NCBI GenBank assembly: GCA_017560225.1
Contig: JAFYOJ010000155.1
Location: 1-37,996, forward strand
Source of the DNA: Clostridia bacterium
GTDB taxonomy: Bacteria; Bacillota; Clostridia; UBA1212; UBA1255
Direction of reading: 5' to 3'
Length of the DNA stretch: 37,996 nt
Numbering within the stretch: the first letter of the stretch is position 1; each line of letters starts with the position of its first letter. Below the pieces are notes generated by a model. The model was not told the origin of the DNA. It worked only from the letters and a program-made list of their open reading frames with translations, and made no database searches. Shown one piece after another: positions 1-8,815 of this stretch. Made by a program: the position numbers and the translations under genes.

Positions 1-51
1 ATATTGGATAAAATTTGGTATGATATGCGAAAGTATGGACAAGCATCTTGA
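1..51 (+). CDS. C-terminal tail of an upstream gene (partial)
   Basis: Frame 1 is open from the window edge and stops at TGA 49-51, giving a 16-residue tail rich in charged and aromatic residues (ends KYGQAS). It lies 21 bases before the sugar transferase, as expected for an operon partner. Frame 2 is also open (to TAA 65-67), so the assignment is tentative. No function can be given from so short a piece. Confidence 0.35.
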   Translation: MLDKIWYDMRKYGQAS

Positions 52-72
52 AAGAGAGGCGTTGTAATAATT

Positions 73-1503
73 ATGCAGTTAGATAGCACGAAACAAAATA
101 AAGGAACACGCAAGGACATCAGCAAAAGCATGATGCGTGCGATTTTTGGGTTTGTTGAAATTGCCATATTGTCTATTACATACTACGTAGGGTGGCGCCA
201 TGGGTATGCCAGTGCACTGTTCCCGGACTACTTGGTTCGCGGTAAATATGTGCTGATGGGTGTCTATGCGTTGGTGCTTTGGGTCCTGTTCCATAACACG
301 GAGGGATTCATGTATGGAAATCTGCGGAAATTTGAGCTTTCTTTGGCACAGTGGATTGCATTATTTGTTGCCAATATTATTACGTATTTCCAGCTTTGTT
401 TGATTGCAAATGCAATGGTTACTCCCGTCCCTATGGCGATTATTACGGCGGTGAATTTGCTCCTTGCATTCTTAATGGTCTGTCTCAGCAGCGCAGTATT
501 CCATAAATTCTACCAACCCCACAACATGATTATGGTATTTGGTACAGAGAATGCCCTTAGTATAAAATTCAAAATGGATACACGTCAGGATAAGTACCGT
601 ATCAAGAAATTGATTTCTGCTAAAGAGGACATAGACACCATTTGCAAAGAAATACTGAACTATGATGCTGTTATTTTAAATGATATTCGGGCGGAAGTTC
701 GAAACGATATTTTGAAATTCTGTTATGAAAATAGTTGCCCTGTCTATGCAGTGCCCAAGATTTCCGACGTTATTATACGAAGCGCAGAGGATATTCAATT
801 GTTTGACACTCCGATTATTTTGATCAGAGGAACCGGTCTTTCTCGTGCCCAGCGTTTTGTAAAGCGGATTTTCGATATTTTCCTTTCCGGACTTGGTTTG
901 TTGCTGACATGGCCGATTTTGCTTATTATTGCTATTGCCATTAAATTGGAGGATGGCGGCCCTGTATTTTACCGTCAACGCCGTGCCACCAGAAATTATC
1001 AAGAATTTGATATTCTTAAATTCCGGAGCATGATTGTGAACGCGGAGAAGATGGGAGAGGTAATTCCTGCAACGGGAAAGGATCCCAGAATCACCAAAGT
1101 GGGACGCGTAATTCGTGCCATTCGTGTGGATGAACTTCCTCAGTTAATCAATATTTTGAAAGGCGATATGTCCGTTGTAGGTCCTCGTCCGGAGCGGTTA
1201 GAGCACGTACGCAAGTATGCGGAAGACGTGCCGGAGTTTGGTTACCGTTTGAAAGTAAAGGGCGGTTTGACCGGCTACGCCCAGGTCTATGGGAAATACA
1301 ACACCAGCCCCTATGATAAAATTCGCTTGGATTTAATGTATATTCAGCATTATTCCATTTGGTTGGATATTAAGATTATTCTCATTACACTGCGTATTTT
1401 GTTCCAGAAAGAAAGTACGGAAGGATTTGATGTGGCAGAGGAGAATGAGCGCCGCAAAGAGGAACTGCTAAAGGAAATTCATCATGAAAATGAAGAAGAA
1501 TAA
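73..1503 (+). CDS. Exopolysaccharide initiating sugar-phosphate transferase (WbaP/EpsL-type)
   Basis: This 476-residue membrane protein should transfer a sugar-1-phosphate from a nucleotide sugar to undecaprenyl phosphate, the first step of a surface polymer on the inner membrane face. About four membrane segments occupy residues 22-145. A soluble CoA-binding-like domain follows (about 150-230). A fifth hydrophobic segment (about 265-291) leads into the bacterial sugar transferase domain. That domain contains KFRSM (316-320), the catalytic Asp-Glu pair in VDELPQL (353-354) and VVGPRPE. The length fits the polyprenyl glycosylphosphotransferase family. The start at 73 has only a distant AGAGAGG (53-59), so the start is moderately sure. 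The next gene overlaps its end by 20 bases. The donor sugar cannot be read from sequence. Confidence 0.93.
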   Translation: MQLDSTKQNKGTRKDISKSMMRAIFGFVEIAILSITYYVGWRHGYASALFPDYLVRGKYVLMGVYALVLWVLFHNTEGFMYGNLRKFELSLAQWIALFVANIITYFQLCLIANAMVTPVPMAIITAVNLLLAFLMVCLSSAVFHKFYQPHNMIMVFGTENALSIKFKMDTRQDKYRIKKLISAKEDIDTICKEILNYDAVILNDIRAEVRNDILKFCYENSCPVYAVPKISDVIIRSAEDIQLFDTPIILIRGTGLSRAQRFVKRIFDIFLSGLGLLLTWPILLIIAIAIKLEDGGPVFYRQRRATRNYQEFDILKFRSMIVNAEKMGEVIPATGKDPRITKVGRVIRAIRVDELPQLINILKGDMSVVGPRPERLEHVRKYAEDVPEFGYRLKVKGGLTGYAQVYGKYNTSPYDKIRLDLMYIQHYSIWLDIKIILITLRILFQKESTEGFDVAEENERRKEELLKEIHHENEEE

Positions 1504-2644
1504 AATTGTATTCTTAGTCTTGCATCTGGGCTGTGGCGGTGCGGAGCGTGCGGTGATTTCAGAAGCGAATCTGTTGTCTGCGCATTATCCTGTGGAGATT
1601 TTATCTGCTTATCAGATGGGACCGGTCCCTGCTTTCCCGGTGGATGCCAAGGTGAAGGTAACTTATCTTCAAGAAAATTTGCGTCCCAATAAAGAGGAAT
1701 TGCGGAAAAGTATTGCAAGCAAGAATCCGATTTCTATTGTGCGGGAAATTTGTCGCAGTTTACGTATTTTATATTTGCGTACCCACTTAATGAAGAAGGC
1801 CGTTCGAAACAGCGACGGCCATATATTTATTTCTTCCCGATATTTGTACCATCGTCTGCTGACCAAACACGCGCCCAAAGGTGCGGTTTGCATTGCCCAG
1901 GAACATAACCATCATAACAATGATGAACGATATATTCGCAAGCAAGTCAAGGCTGTGGCCAAGATGGATTATTTTATGCCCGTATCGGCAGAGTTGGCGG
2001 CATTTTACAAAACCCGTGTTCGCCCAAGTGTTTCTTGTGTGTATATTCCTCATCATTTGGAAGTGATCCCGGAAACTGTTTCGCCCCTGACCGGGAAGGG
2101 AATTATTTCCGTAGGTCGTTTTTCTCCGGAAAAAGGCATGGATGAGCTGATTCGGGTGTATCAAGGCATTGCGAAAGATCATCCCGATTGGGCATTGCAT
2201 CTTGTGGGTGATGGAGAACAAAGAGCCCTTTTGGAGCAGCAAGCGGCAGAAACCGGGCTGGGGGATCAAATTCATTTTCACGGATTTTGCACCCAAGAAC
2301 AAATTCGCAACTTGATGCAAGAGATGTCGATTTACGTGATGACCTCCCATACAGAGGCATTTGGTTTGGTATTGATTGAGGCGCAGGCCATGGGACTTCC
2401 TTGTGTGGCTTACGACAGCGCCCGGGGTGCCGGAGAAATTCTTCGATCCGAGGAGAACGGCATTTTGATTGCGGCGCGGAATCGGGGTAAGATGGTAGAG
2501 GCGATTGGTAAAATGATTGAGGATGAAGACCATCGCCGTCAGATTGGACAAAATGGCCGAGCATCGGTACTTGTATATAGTAAAGAAAACGTGGAGAAGA
2601 AATGGGTTGCATTGATTCAATCCTGCGGAGGCACAGCGGTATGA
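1484..2644 (+). CDS. Glycosyltransferase family 4 (GT-B fold)
   Basis: This 386-residue cytoplasmic glycosyltransferase probably adds a sugar to the lipid-linked polymer intermediate. The N-terminal half has the GGAER signature (18-22) near the first beta strand, typical of GT4 enzymes. The C-terminal half starts at the segment SVGRFSPEKGMDEL and carries the retaining E-x7-E motif in EAFGLVLIE, followed by a GAGEIL segment. There is no membrane span. It starts inside the preceding gene; an alternative ATG lies six bases downstream at 1490. It ends in an ATGA overlap with the TagA-like gene, so the two are likely translationally coupled. Acceptor and donor are unknown. Confidence 0.92.
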   Translation: MKMKKNKIVFLVLHLGCGGAERAVISEANLLSAHYPVEILSAYQMGPVPAFPVDAKVKVTYLQENLRPNKEELRKSIASKNPISIVREICRSLRILYLRTHLMKKAVRNSDGHIFISSRYLYHRLLTKHAPKGAVCIAQEHNHHNNDERYIRKQVKAVAKMDYFMPVSAELAAFYKTRVRPSVSCVYIPHHLEVIPETVSPLTGKGIISVGRFSPEKGMDELIRVYQGIAKDHPDWALHLVGDGEQRALLEQQAAETGLGDQIHFHGFCTQEQIRNLMQEMSIYVMTSHTEAFGLVLIEAQAMGLPCVAYDSARGAGEILRSEENGILIAARNRGKMVEAIGKMIEDEDHRRQIGQNGRASVLVYSKENVEKKWVALIQSCGGTAV

Positions 2645-3366
2645 AACAATATTTTGATCGATTATACAAAAATACCAACAGCGCATTTATGGCGGAATTG
2701 CGGAGAAACTTGGAAAATAACCGCAAGACGTTTATTGTGACTGCCAACCCGGAAGCCTTTATGTTTGGAGAGAAAGATCCGGAAATGGACGCACTGCTCA
2801 TGGATGATGCTGTCACGGTGGTGGCAGACGGAATCGGTATTGTGAAAGGCGCCGCTATGCTGGATGTACAAGTGGCGGAGCGAATCCCCGGCGTAGATAT
2901 TGCGGAGAATTTAATGCAATATGGCCACGAATTGGGGAAAAGTATTTTTATGTTGGGGTCCAAACAAGAAGTGCTGGATGCTATGTGCCGTGTATTGGCA
3001 GAAAAATATCCTAATCTGACAATTGCGGGCGCCATTCATGGCTACGTGCCGGATAAAGACGCGGCTTTTGCGGAAATTGCCCAAGCGAAGCCGGATATTA
3101 TTTTGGTAGCCCTGGGGATTCCTGCACAGGAGAAATTGATTTATAAACATTTTTCCAAATTCGAGAAAGGTATTTTTGTGGGCGTGGGCGGCAGCTTAGA
3201 TGTACTCAGCGGCAGTAAAGAGCGTGCGCCGGCGTTCTTTATTCGTCATAATTTGGAATGGTTTTATCGCATTGCGAAAGAACCGAAACGGATTAAGCGA
3301 TTTTATAATAGCCACGTGAAATTTATTTTCCGTGTACGCAAAGAGGGAAGGAAGTTGAGAGGATGA
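2641..3366 (+). CDS. tagA: WecG/TagA/CpsF-family glycosyltransferase (TagA-like)
   Basis: Members transfer N-acetylmannosamine (TagA) or ManNAcA (WecG) to a lipid-linked GlcNAc. The 241-residue product shows the TANPE segment (Thr34) and the VADGIGIV segment (Asp63), matching the catalytic Thr and Asp of TagA. It also has LVALGIPAQEK and GVGGSLDVLSG, typical of the family. I chose ATG 2641 rather than the upstream in-frame ATG at 2602. The reasons are a GGAGG at 2627-2631 and an exact ATGA overlap with the stop of the preceding gene. The Arg/Lys-rich C-terminal tail fits peripheral membrane binding. It sits directly before tagD and near mnaA, which makes its donor, UDP-ManNAc. That favours a teichoic-type linkage role. 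Confidence 0.92.
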   Translation: MKQYFDRLYKNTNSAFMAELRRNLENNRKTFIVTANPEAFMFGEKDPEMDALLMDDAVTVVADGIGIVKGAAMLDVQVAERIPGVDIAENLMQYGHELGKSIFMLGSKQEVLDAMCRVLAEKYPNLTIAGAIHGYVPDKDAAFAEIAQAKPDIILVALGIPAQEKLIYKHFSKFEKGIFVGVGGSLDVLSGSKERAPAFFIRHNLEWFYRIAKEPKRIKRFYNSHVKFIFRVRKEGRKLRG

Positions 3367-3755
3367 AAGTTGTTATTACTTACGGAACGTTTGATTTGCT
3401 CCATAAGGGGCATGTGAATATCTTACGCCGCGCGAAAGAATTAGGCGATTATTTAATTGTAGGCGTGTCCACGGATGAATTCAATGCTATAAAGGGCAAG
3501 AAATCCTATTACTCCTACGAGGACCGGAAGATGATCGTAGAGGCGATTCGTTACGTGGATCTGGTTATTCCTGAAGAAAAATGGGAACAAAAGCCGGAGG
3601 ATATTAAGAAATATAACGTAGACGTGATGGTAATGGGCAGTGACTGGGCAGATTCCAATGAATTTAGCGGATTACAGGAGTTGTGCGAGATGGTCTTTTT
3701 ACCCAGAACGGAAAATATTTCCACCACGCAAATCAAGTCGGACTTAAAGGCATAA
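3363..3755 (+). CDS. tagD: Glycerol-3-phosphate cytidylyltransferase
   Basis: TagD makes CDP-glycerol from CTP and glycerol-3-phosphate, the precursor of poly(glycerol phosphate) polymers. The 130-residue length matches the family. Visible motifs are GTFDLLHKGH with the nucleotidyltransferase HxGH (His14, His17) and the C-terminal RTENISTT signature (residues 115-122). The start overlaps the tagA stop by ATGA. No CDP-glycerol glycerophosphotransferase (TagB/TagF type) is present in this window, so the user of the CDP-glycerol must be encoded elsewhere or upstream. Confidence 0.95.
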   Translation: MKVVITYGTFDLLHKGHVNILRRAKELGDYLIVGVSTDEFNAIKGKKSYYSYEDRKMIVEAIRYVDLVIPEEKWEQKPEDIKKYNVDVMVMGSDWADSNEFSGLQELCEMVFLPRTENISTTQIKSDLKA

Positions 3756-3780
3756 TACGAAGTAAAGGATTGTGGAGACT

Positions 3781-4884
3781 ATGATTAAAGTAATGAGTAT
3801 TTTCGGCACGCGTCCGGAAGCCATTAAGATGGCGCCTTTGGTGAAAGAGTTAGAAAGTCGCCCGGAAATTCAAAGTATTGTTTGTGTCACCGCGCAGCAC
3901 CGAGAGATGCTGGACCAAGTGCTGACTACTTTTGATATTCATCCGGATTATGATTTGAATATTATGCAGCAAGGACAGACTTTGGCGGATATTACAACCC
4001 GTGCGCTGCAGGGCTTGGACGGTGTAATTAAAGAAGCAAAGCCGGATATTATTTTAGTCCACGGCGATACGACCACCACTTTTGCCGGCGGACTGGCGGC
4101 ATTCTATAACCAAGTGTCCATCGGTCACGTAGAGGCGGGACTTCGCACCTATAATAAATATTCTCCTTATCCGGAGGAAATGAATCGTCAGATGGTCGAC
4201 TGTATGACAGATATGTTCTTTGCACCGACTACATTGAGCCGGGATAATTTGCTGAAAGAGAATATTCCCGCGGACAAGATTTACGTCACCGGAAACACGG
4301 CCATTGATGCTATGCAAACTACGGTGGAAGCTGACTATCACCACGAAGTGCTGGATTGGGTGGGAGAGGACCGTATGATTCTGTTGACGGCCCACCGACG
4401 GGAGAACTTGGGAGAACCTATGAAGCAGATCTTCCGGGCCATTCGTCGTGTCTTAGATGAGGTTTCCGATATAAAAGTGGTATACCCTATTCACAAGAAT
4501 CCTTTAGTGCGCGCTGCGGCGGAAGAGGTTTTGCAGGGCTGCGACCGCGTTCGTTTAATTGAACCGTTGGAAGTATTTGATTTCCACAATTTCCAGAACT
4601 GTTCGTATATCATTTTGACAGACAGCGGCGGTATTCAAGAAGAAGCGCCGTCTTTGGGGAAGCCTGTGTTGGTATTGCGTGATACTACGGAGCGACCGGA
4701 GGGCATTGATGCCGGCACGTTGAAACTGACCGGTACCGATGAACAGGTCATTTATGAAGAAACCATGCGTTTACTTACCGATCAAGATGCCTATGCGGCT
4801 ATGAGCAAGGCCTCTAACCCGTACGGCGACGGTCTTGCCAGCCGACGAATTGCCGATGCAATTATTGCGAAATTCAGCAAATAG
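3781..4884 (+). CDS. mnaA: UDP-N-acetylglucosamine 2-epimerase (non-hydrolysing)
   Basis: The enzyme interconverts UDP-GlcNAc and UDP-ManNAc in the cytoplasm and would feed the neighbouring TagA-like transferase. The 367-residue protein contains FGTRPEAIKMAPLV at the N-terminus, VHGDTTTT (Asp96), HVEAGLRT (Glu118), TAHRREN, and DSGGIQEEAPSLGKPVLV near the C-terminus, all hallmarks of the WecB/MnaA family. A GTG at 3772 is also in frame. ATG 3781 is preferred because it leaves an AAAGGA at 3764-3769 at normal spacing and gives the usual family N-terminus. It follows tagD by 25 bases. Confidence 0.95.
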   Translation: MIKVMSIFGTRPEAIKMAPLVKELESRPEIQSIVCVTAQHREMLDQVLTTFDIHPDYDLNIMQQGQTLADITTRALQGLDGVIKEAKPDIILVHGDTTTTFAGGLAAFYNQVSIGHVEAGLRTYNKYSPYPEEMNRQMVDCMTDMFFAPTTLSRDNLLKENIPADKIYVTGNTAIDAMQTTVEADYHHEVLDWVGEDRMILLTAHRRENLGEPMKQIFRAIRRVLDEVSDIKVVYPIHKNPLVRAAAEEVLQGCDRVRLIEPLEVFDFHNFQNCSYIILTDSGGIQEEAPSLGKPVLVLRDTTERPEGIDAGTLKLTGTDEQVIYEETMRLLTDQDAYAAMSKASNPYGDGLASRRIADAIIAKFSK

Positions 4885-4899
4885 GGGGCGCGCGGTAAA

Positions 4900-5880
4900 A
4901 TGATCAGTGTGGTTGTCCCCGTTTATAACACCAAGCAGTATTTACGAAAATGTGTGGCGTCTCTTTTGCAGGAAGTGACGGTGCCTTTTGAACTTCTGCT
5001 TGTGGATGACGGTTCTACCGACGGGGAGTCCGGTGTCCTGTGTGATCGTCTGGCCGAGGAATACCCTACGTTCATTCGGGTGATTCATCAACAAAATAAA
5101 GGATTGGGTGGCGCGCGGAATACCGGTATTCAAGAAGCGCGCGGGGACTATGTTTTTTTTGTAGACAGCGATGACACGGTTGTTCCCGGTGCGTTAGACA
5201 AATTGCATCAATTGACCATCCGTTATCCCGCTGTGGATATTTTCTCCTTCTGTTTCTTAATAGAAGACGAAAGCGGGATTCATCCTTATGAGAAAGAACA
5301 TGCTTTTTCTGCAGAAACGCCTTTTTCTTTGCGACAGCGCCCGGAGTATATGTTATTGTCGCCCAGCGCATGGTGCAGGGTGTGGCGCAGAAGCCTTTTT
5401 ACAGAAAATCAAATCTGGTTTCCGGAGCGGGCCTGGTATGAGGATATCCGCACCGTAACCAAACTTTTCCCGTTGGCGAAGGAAATTTTATGGATTCCGG
5501 ACGCGCTCTATGTATATTACCAACGCGCGGGATCGATTATGAACTCGGCGAACTTAGATCGCAATCGGGAAATTATTGATGCTTTTGAGGATTTGTTGGG
5601 TTGGTATCGGGAAAATGGATTGTTTGACGTTTACTATAAAACGCTGGAACGTCTGTGTGTGGAGAATTTATATGTAGCGGCCTCAGTTCGTGTGCTTCGA
5701 GGTAACCCGAAACACCCTCTCCTTCGAGAATTTGAAGAATATATGGCGGCGCAGTTCCCGGAATACAGAAAAGTGGATTGCAGCGATTTGCCGAAGGCGC
5801 GAAGATTGGTCTATTATTTGCTGCATCTTCGACAATACAAACTTATCGGTTGGTTATTTAAGTTGCGAAAAGGGCTATAG
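4900..5880 (+). CDS. Glycosyltransferase family 2 (GT-A fold)
   Basis: This 326-residue cytoplasmic transferase is likely involved in assembly of the repeat unit. It has the N-terminal GT2 signature VVVPVYNTKQYL, then LLVDDGSTDG (34-42), GARNTG, and the metal-binding acidic motif VDSDD (88-92). A later W-Y-E-D-I segment is common in inverting GT2 enzymes with an acidic catalytic base. No membrane segment is evident. An AGGGGG lies before the ATG. The flippase gene starts 13 bases after its stop. The sugar transferred cannot be inferred. Confidence 0.93.
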   Translation: MISVVVPVYNTKQYLRKCVASLLQEVTVPFELLLVDDGSTDGESGVLCDRLAEEYPTFIRVIHQQNKGLGGARNTGIQEARGDYVFFVDSDDTVVPGALDKLHQLTIRYPAVDIFSFCFLIEDESGIHPYEKEHAFSAETPFSLRQRPEYMLLSPSAWCRVWRRSLFTENQIWFPERAWYEDIRTVTKLFPLAKEILWIPDALYVYYQRAGSIMNSANLDRNREIIDAFEDLLGWYRENGLFDVYYKTLERLCVENLYVAASVRVLRGNPKHPLLREFEEYMAAQFPEYRKVDCSDLPKARRLVYYLLHLRQYKLIGWLFKLRKGL

Positions 5881-5893
5881 GAAAGGGTCTTTT

Positions 5894-7183
5894 ATGAAGA
5901 TTGGCAAATTTGATTTTAACGATAAACGGGGCGTGCTTTTGAAGAATACGATTATGTTGTACATTCTTCAATTTTCCACGTACATTTTGGCGCTGGCGGT
6001 GGCACCTTATCAAAGTCGTGTGCTGGGGCCGGAAGTTTACGGCGGCGTGCTCAATGCGTCTATGGCGATTGTCGTATATTTCCAACTCATTATCGACTTT
6101 GGATTCCTGCTTTCTGCCACAGAAGAAGTTTCCAGAGAACGGGAGAATAAAGGTCGTTTGCGGGAAATATTCAGCGCTATTACCTTGTGCAAGATTGGAC
6201 TTGCCTTGGCATCTTTTGTGTGTTTATTCATTTTGTGTCAGGTAATCCCGGCGTGGAAACAAAAAGAAACCGTATTGATTTTGACCTTTATTGCCACGTT
6301 CTTAAACTCTTTAATGCCGGATTATTTATATCGGGGATTAGAGAAAATGACGGCCATTACGGTGCGTACGGTGTTGATTAAAACCTTTTTCACCGTGGCG
6401 GTATTCTTGTTTTTGCGTGGCCCGGAAGATGTATGGATGATTCCTACTTTTAACATTGTGGGCAATGGTGTGGCGTTAATTGCCGCATATTGGCATATTG
6501 TAAAAGCTTTCGGGATTCGATTTACAAAGGTCCGCATAGGCGTGGTAGTACAAGAAATAAAACAATCCTCTGTTTTCTTCTTCTCTCGCATTGCCACAAC
6601 CGCCTATACGGCATTGAATACGGTGTTGTTAGATATTATCTCCGGCAGTGGTGCGGAAACGGGGTATTATACATCCGCCGATCGTTTGATTACGGTGGGC
6701 AAGAATGGTGTTTCCCCTGTTGCGGACAGTTTATATCCCTATATGGCCAAGCATAAAGACTTTAAGTTAGTCAAGAAAGTGCTGCTTGTTTTCGAACCGA
6801 TTATTTTTGTGTTCTGTGCCGGGGTATTTATTTTTGCAGAGCCATTTTGTATGTGGTTCTTCGGTGCGGATTACGGGCCTGCAGGCAACGTGCTTCGTGC
6901 TATGCTGCCGGTGGGCGTGGTGGTGCTGCCCAGTTATATTTTAGGATTCCCGACTTTGACGGCGATGAACTTGACGAAACATGCCAACTATTCTACGGTG
7001 GTGGGCGCTTGCTTCCAACTGTTTATGTTGGGATTTTTATTCTTGACGAATCACGTTAATATGGTTACACTTGCCCTGAGTGTGTCGATTACGGAAACGC
7101 TGATTTTGCTTTATCGTATTGTTGTTGTTGTGATATACCGGGACCGTATGGAAAAAGTACCGGAAGATGAGCAGGATGCCTAA
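5894..7183 (+). CDS. Wzx-type lipid-linked oligosaccharide flippase
   Basis: This 429-residue, highly hydrophobic protein has about 12-14 membrane segments. It belongs to the MATE/MVF-like polysaccharide transporter class that moves undecaprenyl-linked repeat units across the membrane. Family-typical features are the N-terminal segment LLKNTIMLYILQFSTYIL followed by APYQSRVLGPEVYG. I start it at ATG 5894, preceded by GGAAAGGG; the reading frame continues upstream, but that part overlaps the GT2 gene and reads as a shadow. A flippase implies a Wzy-type or single-unit export route rather than the TagGH ABC exporter used for classical wall teichoic acid. No Wzy polymerase is recognisable in the window. 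Confidence 0.9.
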   Translation: MKIGKFDFNDKRGVLLKNTIMLYILQFSTYILALAVAPYQSRVLGPEVYGGVLNASMAIVVYFQLIIDFGFLLSATEEVSRERENKGRLREIFSAITLCKIGLALASFVCLFILCQVIPAWKQKETVLILTFIATFLNSLMPDYLYRGLEKMTAITVRTVLIKTFFTVAVFLFLRGPEDVWMIPTFNIVGNGVALIAAYWHIVKAFGIRFTKVRIGVVVQEIKQSSVFFFSRIATTAYTALNTVLLDIISGSGAETGYYTSADRLITVGKNGVSPVADSLYPYMAKHKDFKLVKKVLLVFEPIIFVFCAGVFIFAEPFCMWFFGADYGPAGNVLRAMLPVGVVVLPSYILGFPTLTAMNLTKHANYSTVVGACFQLFMLGFLFLTNHVNMVTLALSVSITETLILLYRIVVVVIYRDRMEKVPEDEQDA

Positions 7184-7237
7184 TGGGCATACTGGATTTG
7201 GGGAAGATAAAGGCGTAGAGAGGAGCCTGACGAGATT

Positions 7238-8791
7238 GTGATTGTTCGCAAAGATGAAGAATTTGAAATGCTGGCAATTGATATGGAGAAAGCCGCCCGC
7301 ACAAAACGGATACAACAGCGTGTGCGTTTGGGTTTGCGGTGGGGTTCCTGGGGATTGTTTGCCTTAGAAGTACTTGCGGTCATCAGTTTTGTTGTATACG
7401 TGGGCATTTTGTCCTTTTTACCTACGCTGTATTTTGCTGTTTTGCTGATTGTTGCGGTATCGTTACTTGCGGTACAGTATATGGCTCTTCGTCTGCAGAA
7501 AAGACCTGCGGGCACGAGTATTATCAGCTTGGTTATGAGTGTGGTGATGCTGGTTTCCTCTATTTCCGGCGTTTCCTTGTTACGCTTTTTCTACGAGAGT
7601 ATTTACAACTCCAATAAAGGTTCAAACGTATCGACGATTCTTGTAAGTATTTATGTCAAGCAGGAATCTTCCTATCAAGATTTGGAAGATCTGGAATATT
7701 GCACTTTCGGTGTTCGACCTGATGAAATGAATGACACCACAGAGAAAGCAGTAGCCCGTCTTCGCACGTCTTTGAATAATCACTTAAAGGTTACGGAATA
7801 TACAGACTACGATGCATTGATTGCGGCCTTGAAGGATGACTCCGTGGATGCCATTATATTGGATCAGGTACTGTTCAGCAATATCAAAACAAATATTGAC
7901 AGCACATTTACCACGTGGGCGCGGGCGTTGCCCACCAACTTGCGGGTAGAGCAAAGTATTAGTCTGACAGAAGTCAGCGTTTCCAAGACCCCGTTTATTG
8001 TGTATATTTCCGGCGTGGATACCCGCGACGGATGGCCGACGCAAGATAATGGTCTTTCCGACGTCAACCAAATTGCGGTGGTAAATCCGAAAGCCAAGAA
8101 AATCCTACTGATTAACACGCCGCGGGATACGTATGTTCCGCTTCTGGGTGATACGACGAAAATGGACAAGTTGACCCATGCCGGTGTGTATGGCTTGAAT
8201 TGTTCCATGGGCACCTTGGAAGCGTTATATGATATTCAGTTTAATTATTATGTTCGTGTGAATTTCCATTCTTTGATCAATATTATTGACGCGTTGGGCG
8301 GTATCACGGTGCAGGCAGATTTTAATTTTACCACCATTCCCGATGCATCTTTGTATGGAAATGTGTATACGTTCTATAAAGGACCGAACTATATCACCGG
8401 CGATAAGGCGCTGGCTTTCGCGCGGCACCGATATAATATGCCCGGTGGCGATATGCAGCGTGGTGTTCATCAACAAAGGATTATGGAGGCTGTTTTCAAG
8501 AAATTAACTACGGCAACGGCTCTTTCCAATTTCTCCGACATTATGAAAGCCATTACCAACAACACCAAAACCACCATTTCGTCGGGGGATATCAATGAAT
8601 TGCTTCAAATGCAGTTGAAAGATCATGCTTCCTGGGAAATTGAAACTTGCTCCTTGAATGGGTACGGTATGTTCGGCACTTTGTATGCTTTTGGTGATGG
8701 CATTAAATATGACGTATTAGGCGTTCCGGAGGACCAGTTGACAGAGATTAAAGACAAGATCAAGGACACTTTGCGTGCCCATATTGAATAA
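7238..8791 (+). CDS. LytR-CpsA-Psr (LCP) family glycopolymer ligase
   Basis: LCP proteins attach lipid-linked polymers to peptidoglycan on the outer face of the membrane. The 517-residue product has three predicted membrane segments (about 36-58, 60-82, 95-117), then an accessory extracellular domain, then the LCP domain (about 246-460). The LCP domain shows SGVDTRDG, INTPRDTYVPL, DKLTHAGVYG and the arginine-rich RHRYNMPGGDMQRG segment. The GTG start at 7238 has GAGAGGAG 12 bases upstream; ATG 7268 is an alternative. Its position as last gene of the polymer cluster fits a role in attaching the product of this locus to the wall. The accessory domain before the LCP core resembles that of CpsA-type proteins. 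Confidence 0.92.
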   Translation: MIVRKDEEFEMLAIDMEKAARTKRIQQRVRLGLRWGSWGLFALEVLAVISFVVYVGILSFLPTLYFAVLLIVAVSLLAVQYMALRLQKRPAGTSIISLVMSVVMLVSSISGVSLLRFFYESIYNSNKGSNVSTILVSIYVKQESSYQDLEDLEYCTFGVRPDEMNDTTEKAVARLRTSLNNHLKVTEYTDYDALIAALKDDSVDAIILDQVLFSNIKTNIDSTFTTWARALPTNLRVEQSISLTEVSVSKTPFIVYISGVDTRDGWPTQDNGLSDVNQIAVVNPKAKKILLINTPRDTYVPLLGDTTKMDKLTHAGVYGLNCSMGTLEALYDIQFNYYVRVNFHSLINIIDALGGITVQADFNFTTIPDASLYGNVYTFYKGPNYITGDKALAFARHRYNMPGGDMQRGVHQQRIMEAVFKKLTTATALSNFSDIMKAITNNTKTTISSGDINELLQMQLKDHASWEIETCSLNGYGMFGTLYAFGDGIKYDVLGVPEDQLTEIKDKIKDTLRAHIE

Positions 8792-8815
8792 TTCCAAAAG
8801 GGAGGGCCTTTGATT

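Noticed and set aside
1787-2686. 299-codon minus-strand open frame opposite the GT4 gene
   Set aside because: Composition is cysteine/histidine-rich and typical of an antisense shadow; the + strand gene has clear GT4 motifs.
2103-3035. 310-codon open frame on the minus strand across the GT4 and tagA genes
   Set aside because: It lies opposite two well-supported genes, has no family-like motifs and no ribosome binding site; it is a shadow of biased codon use.
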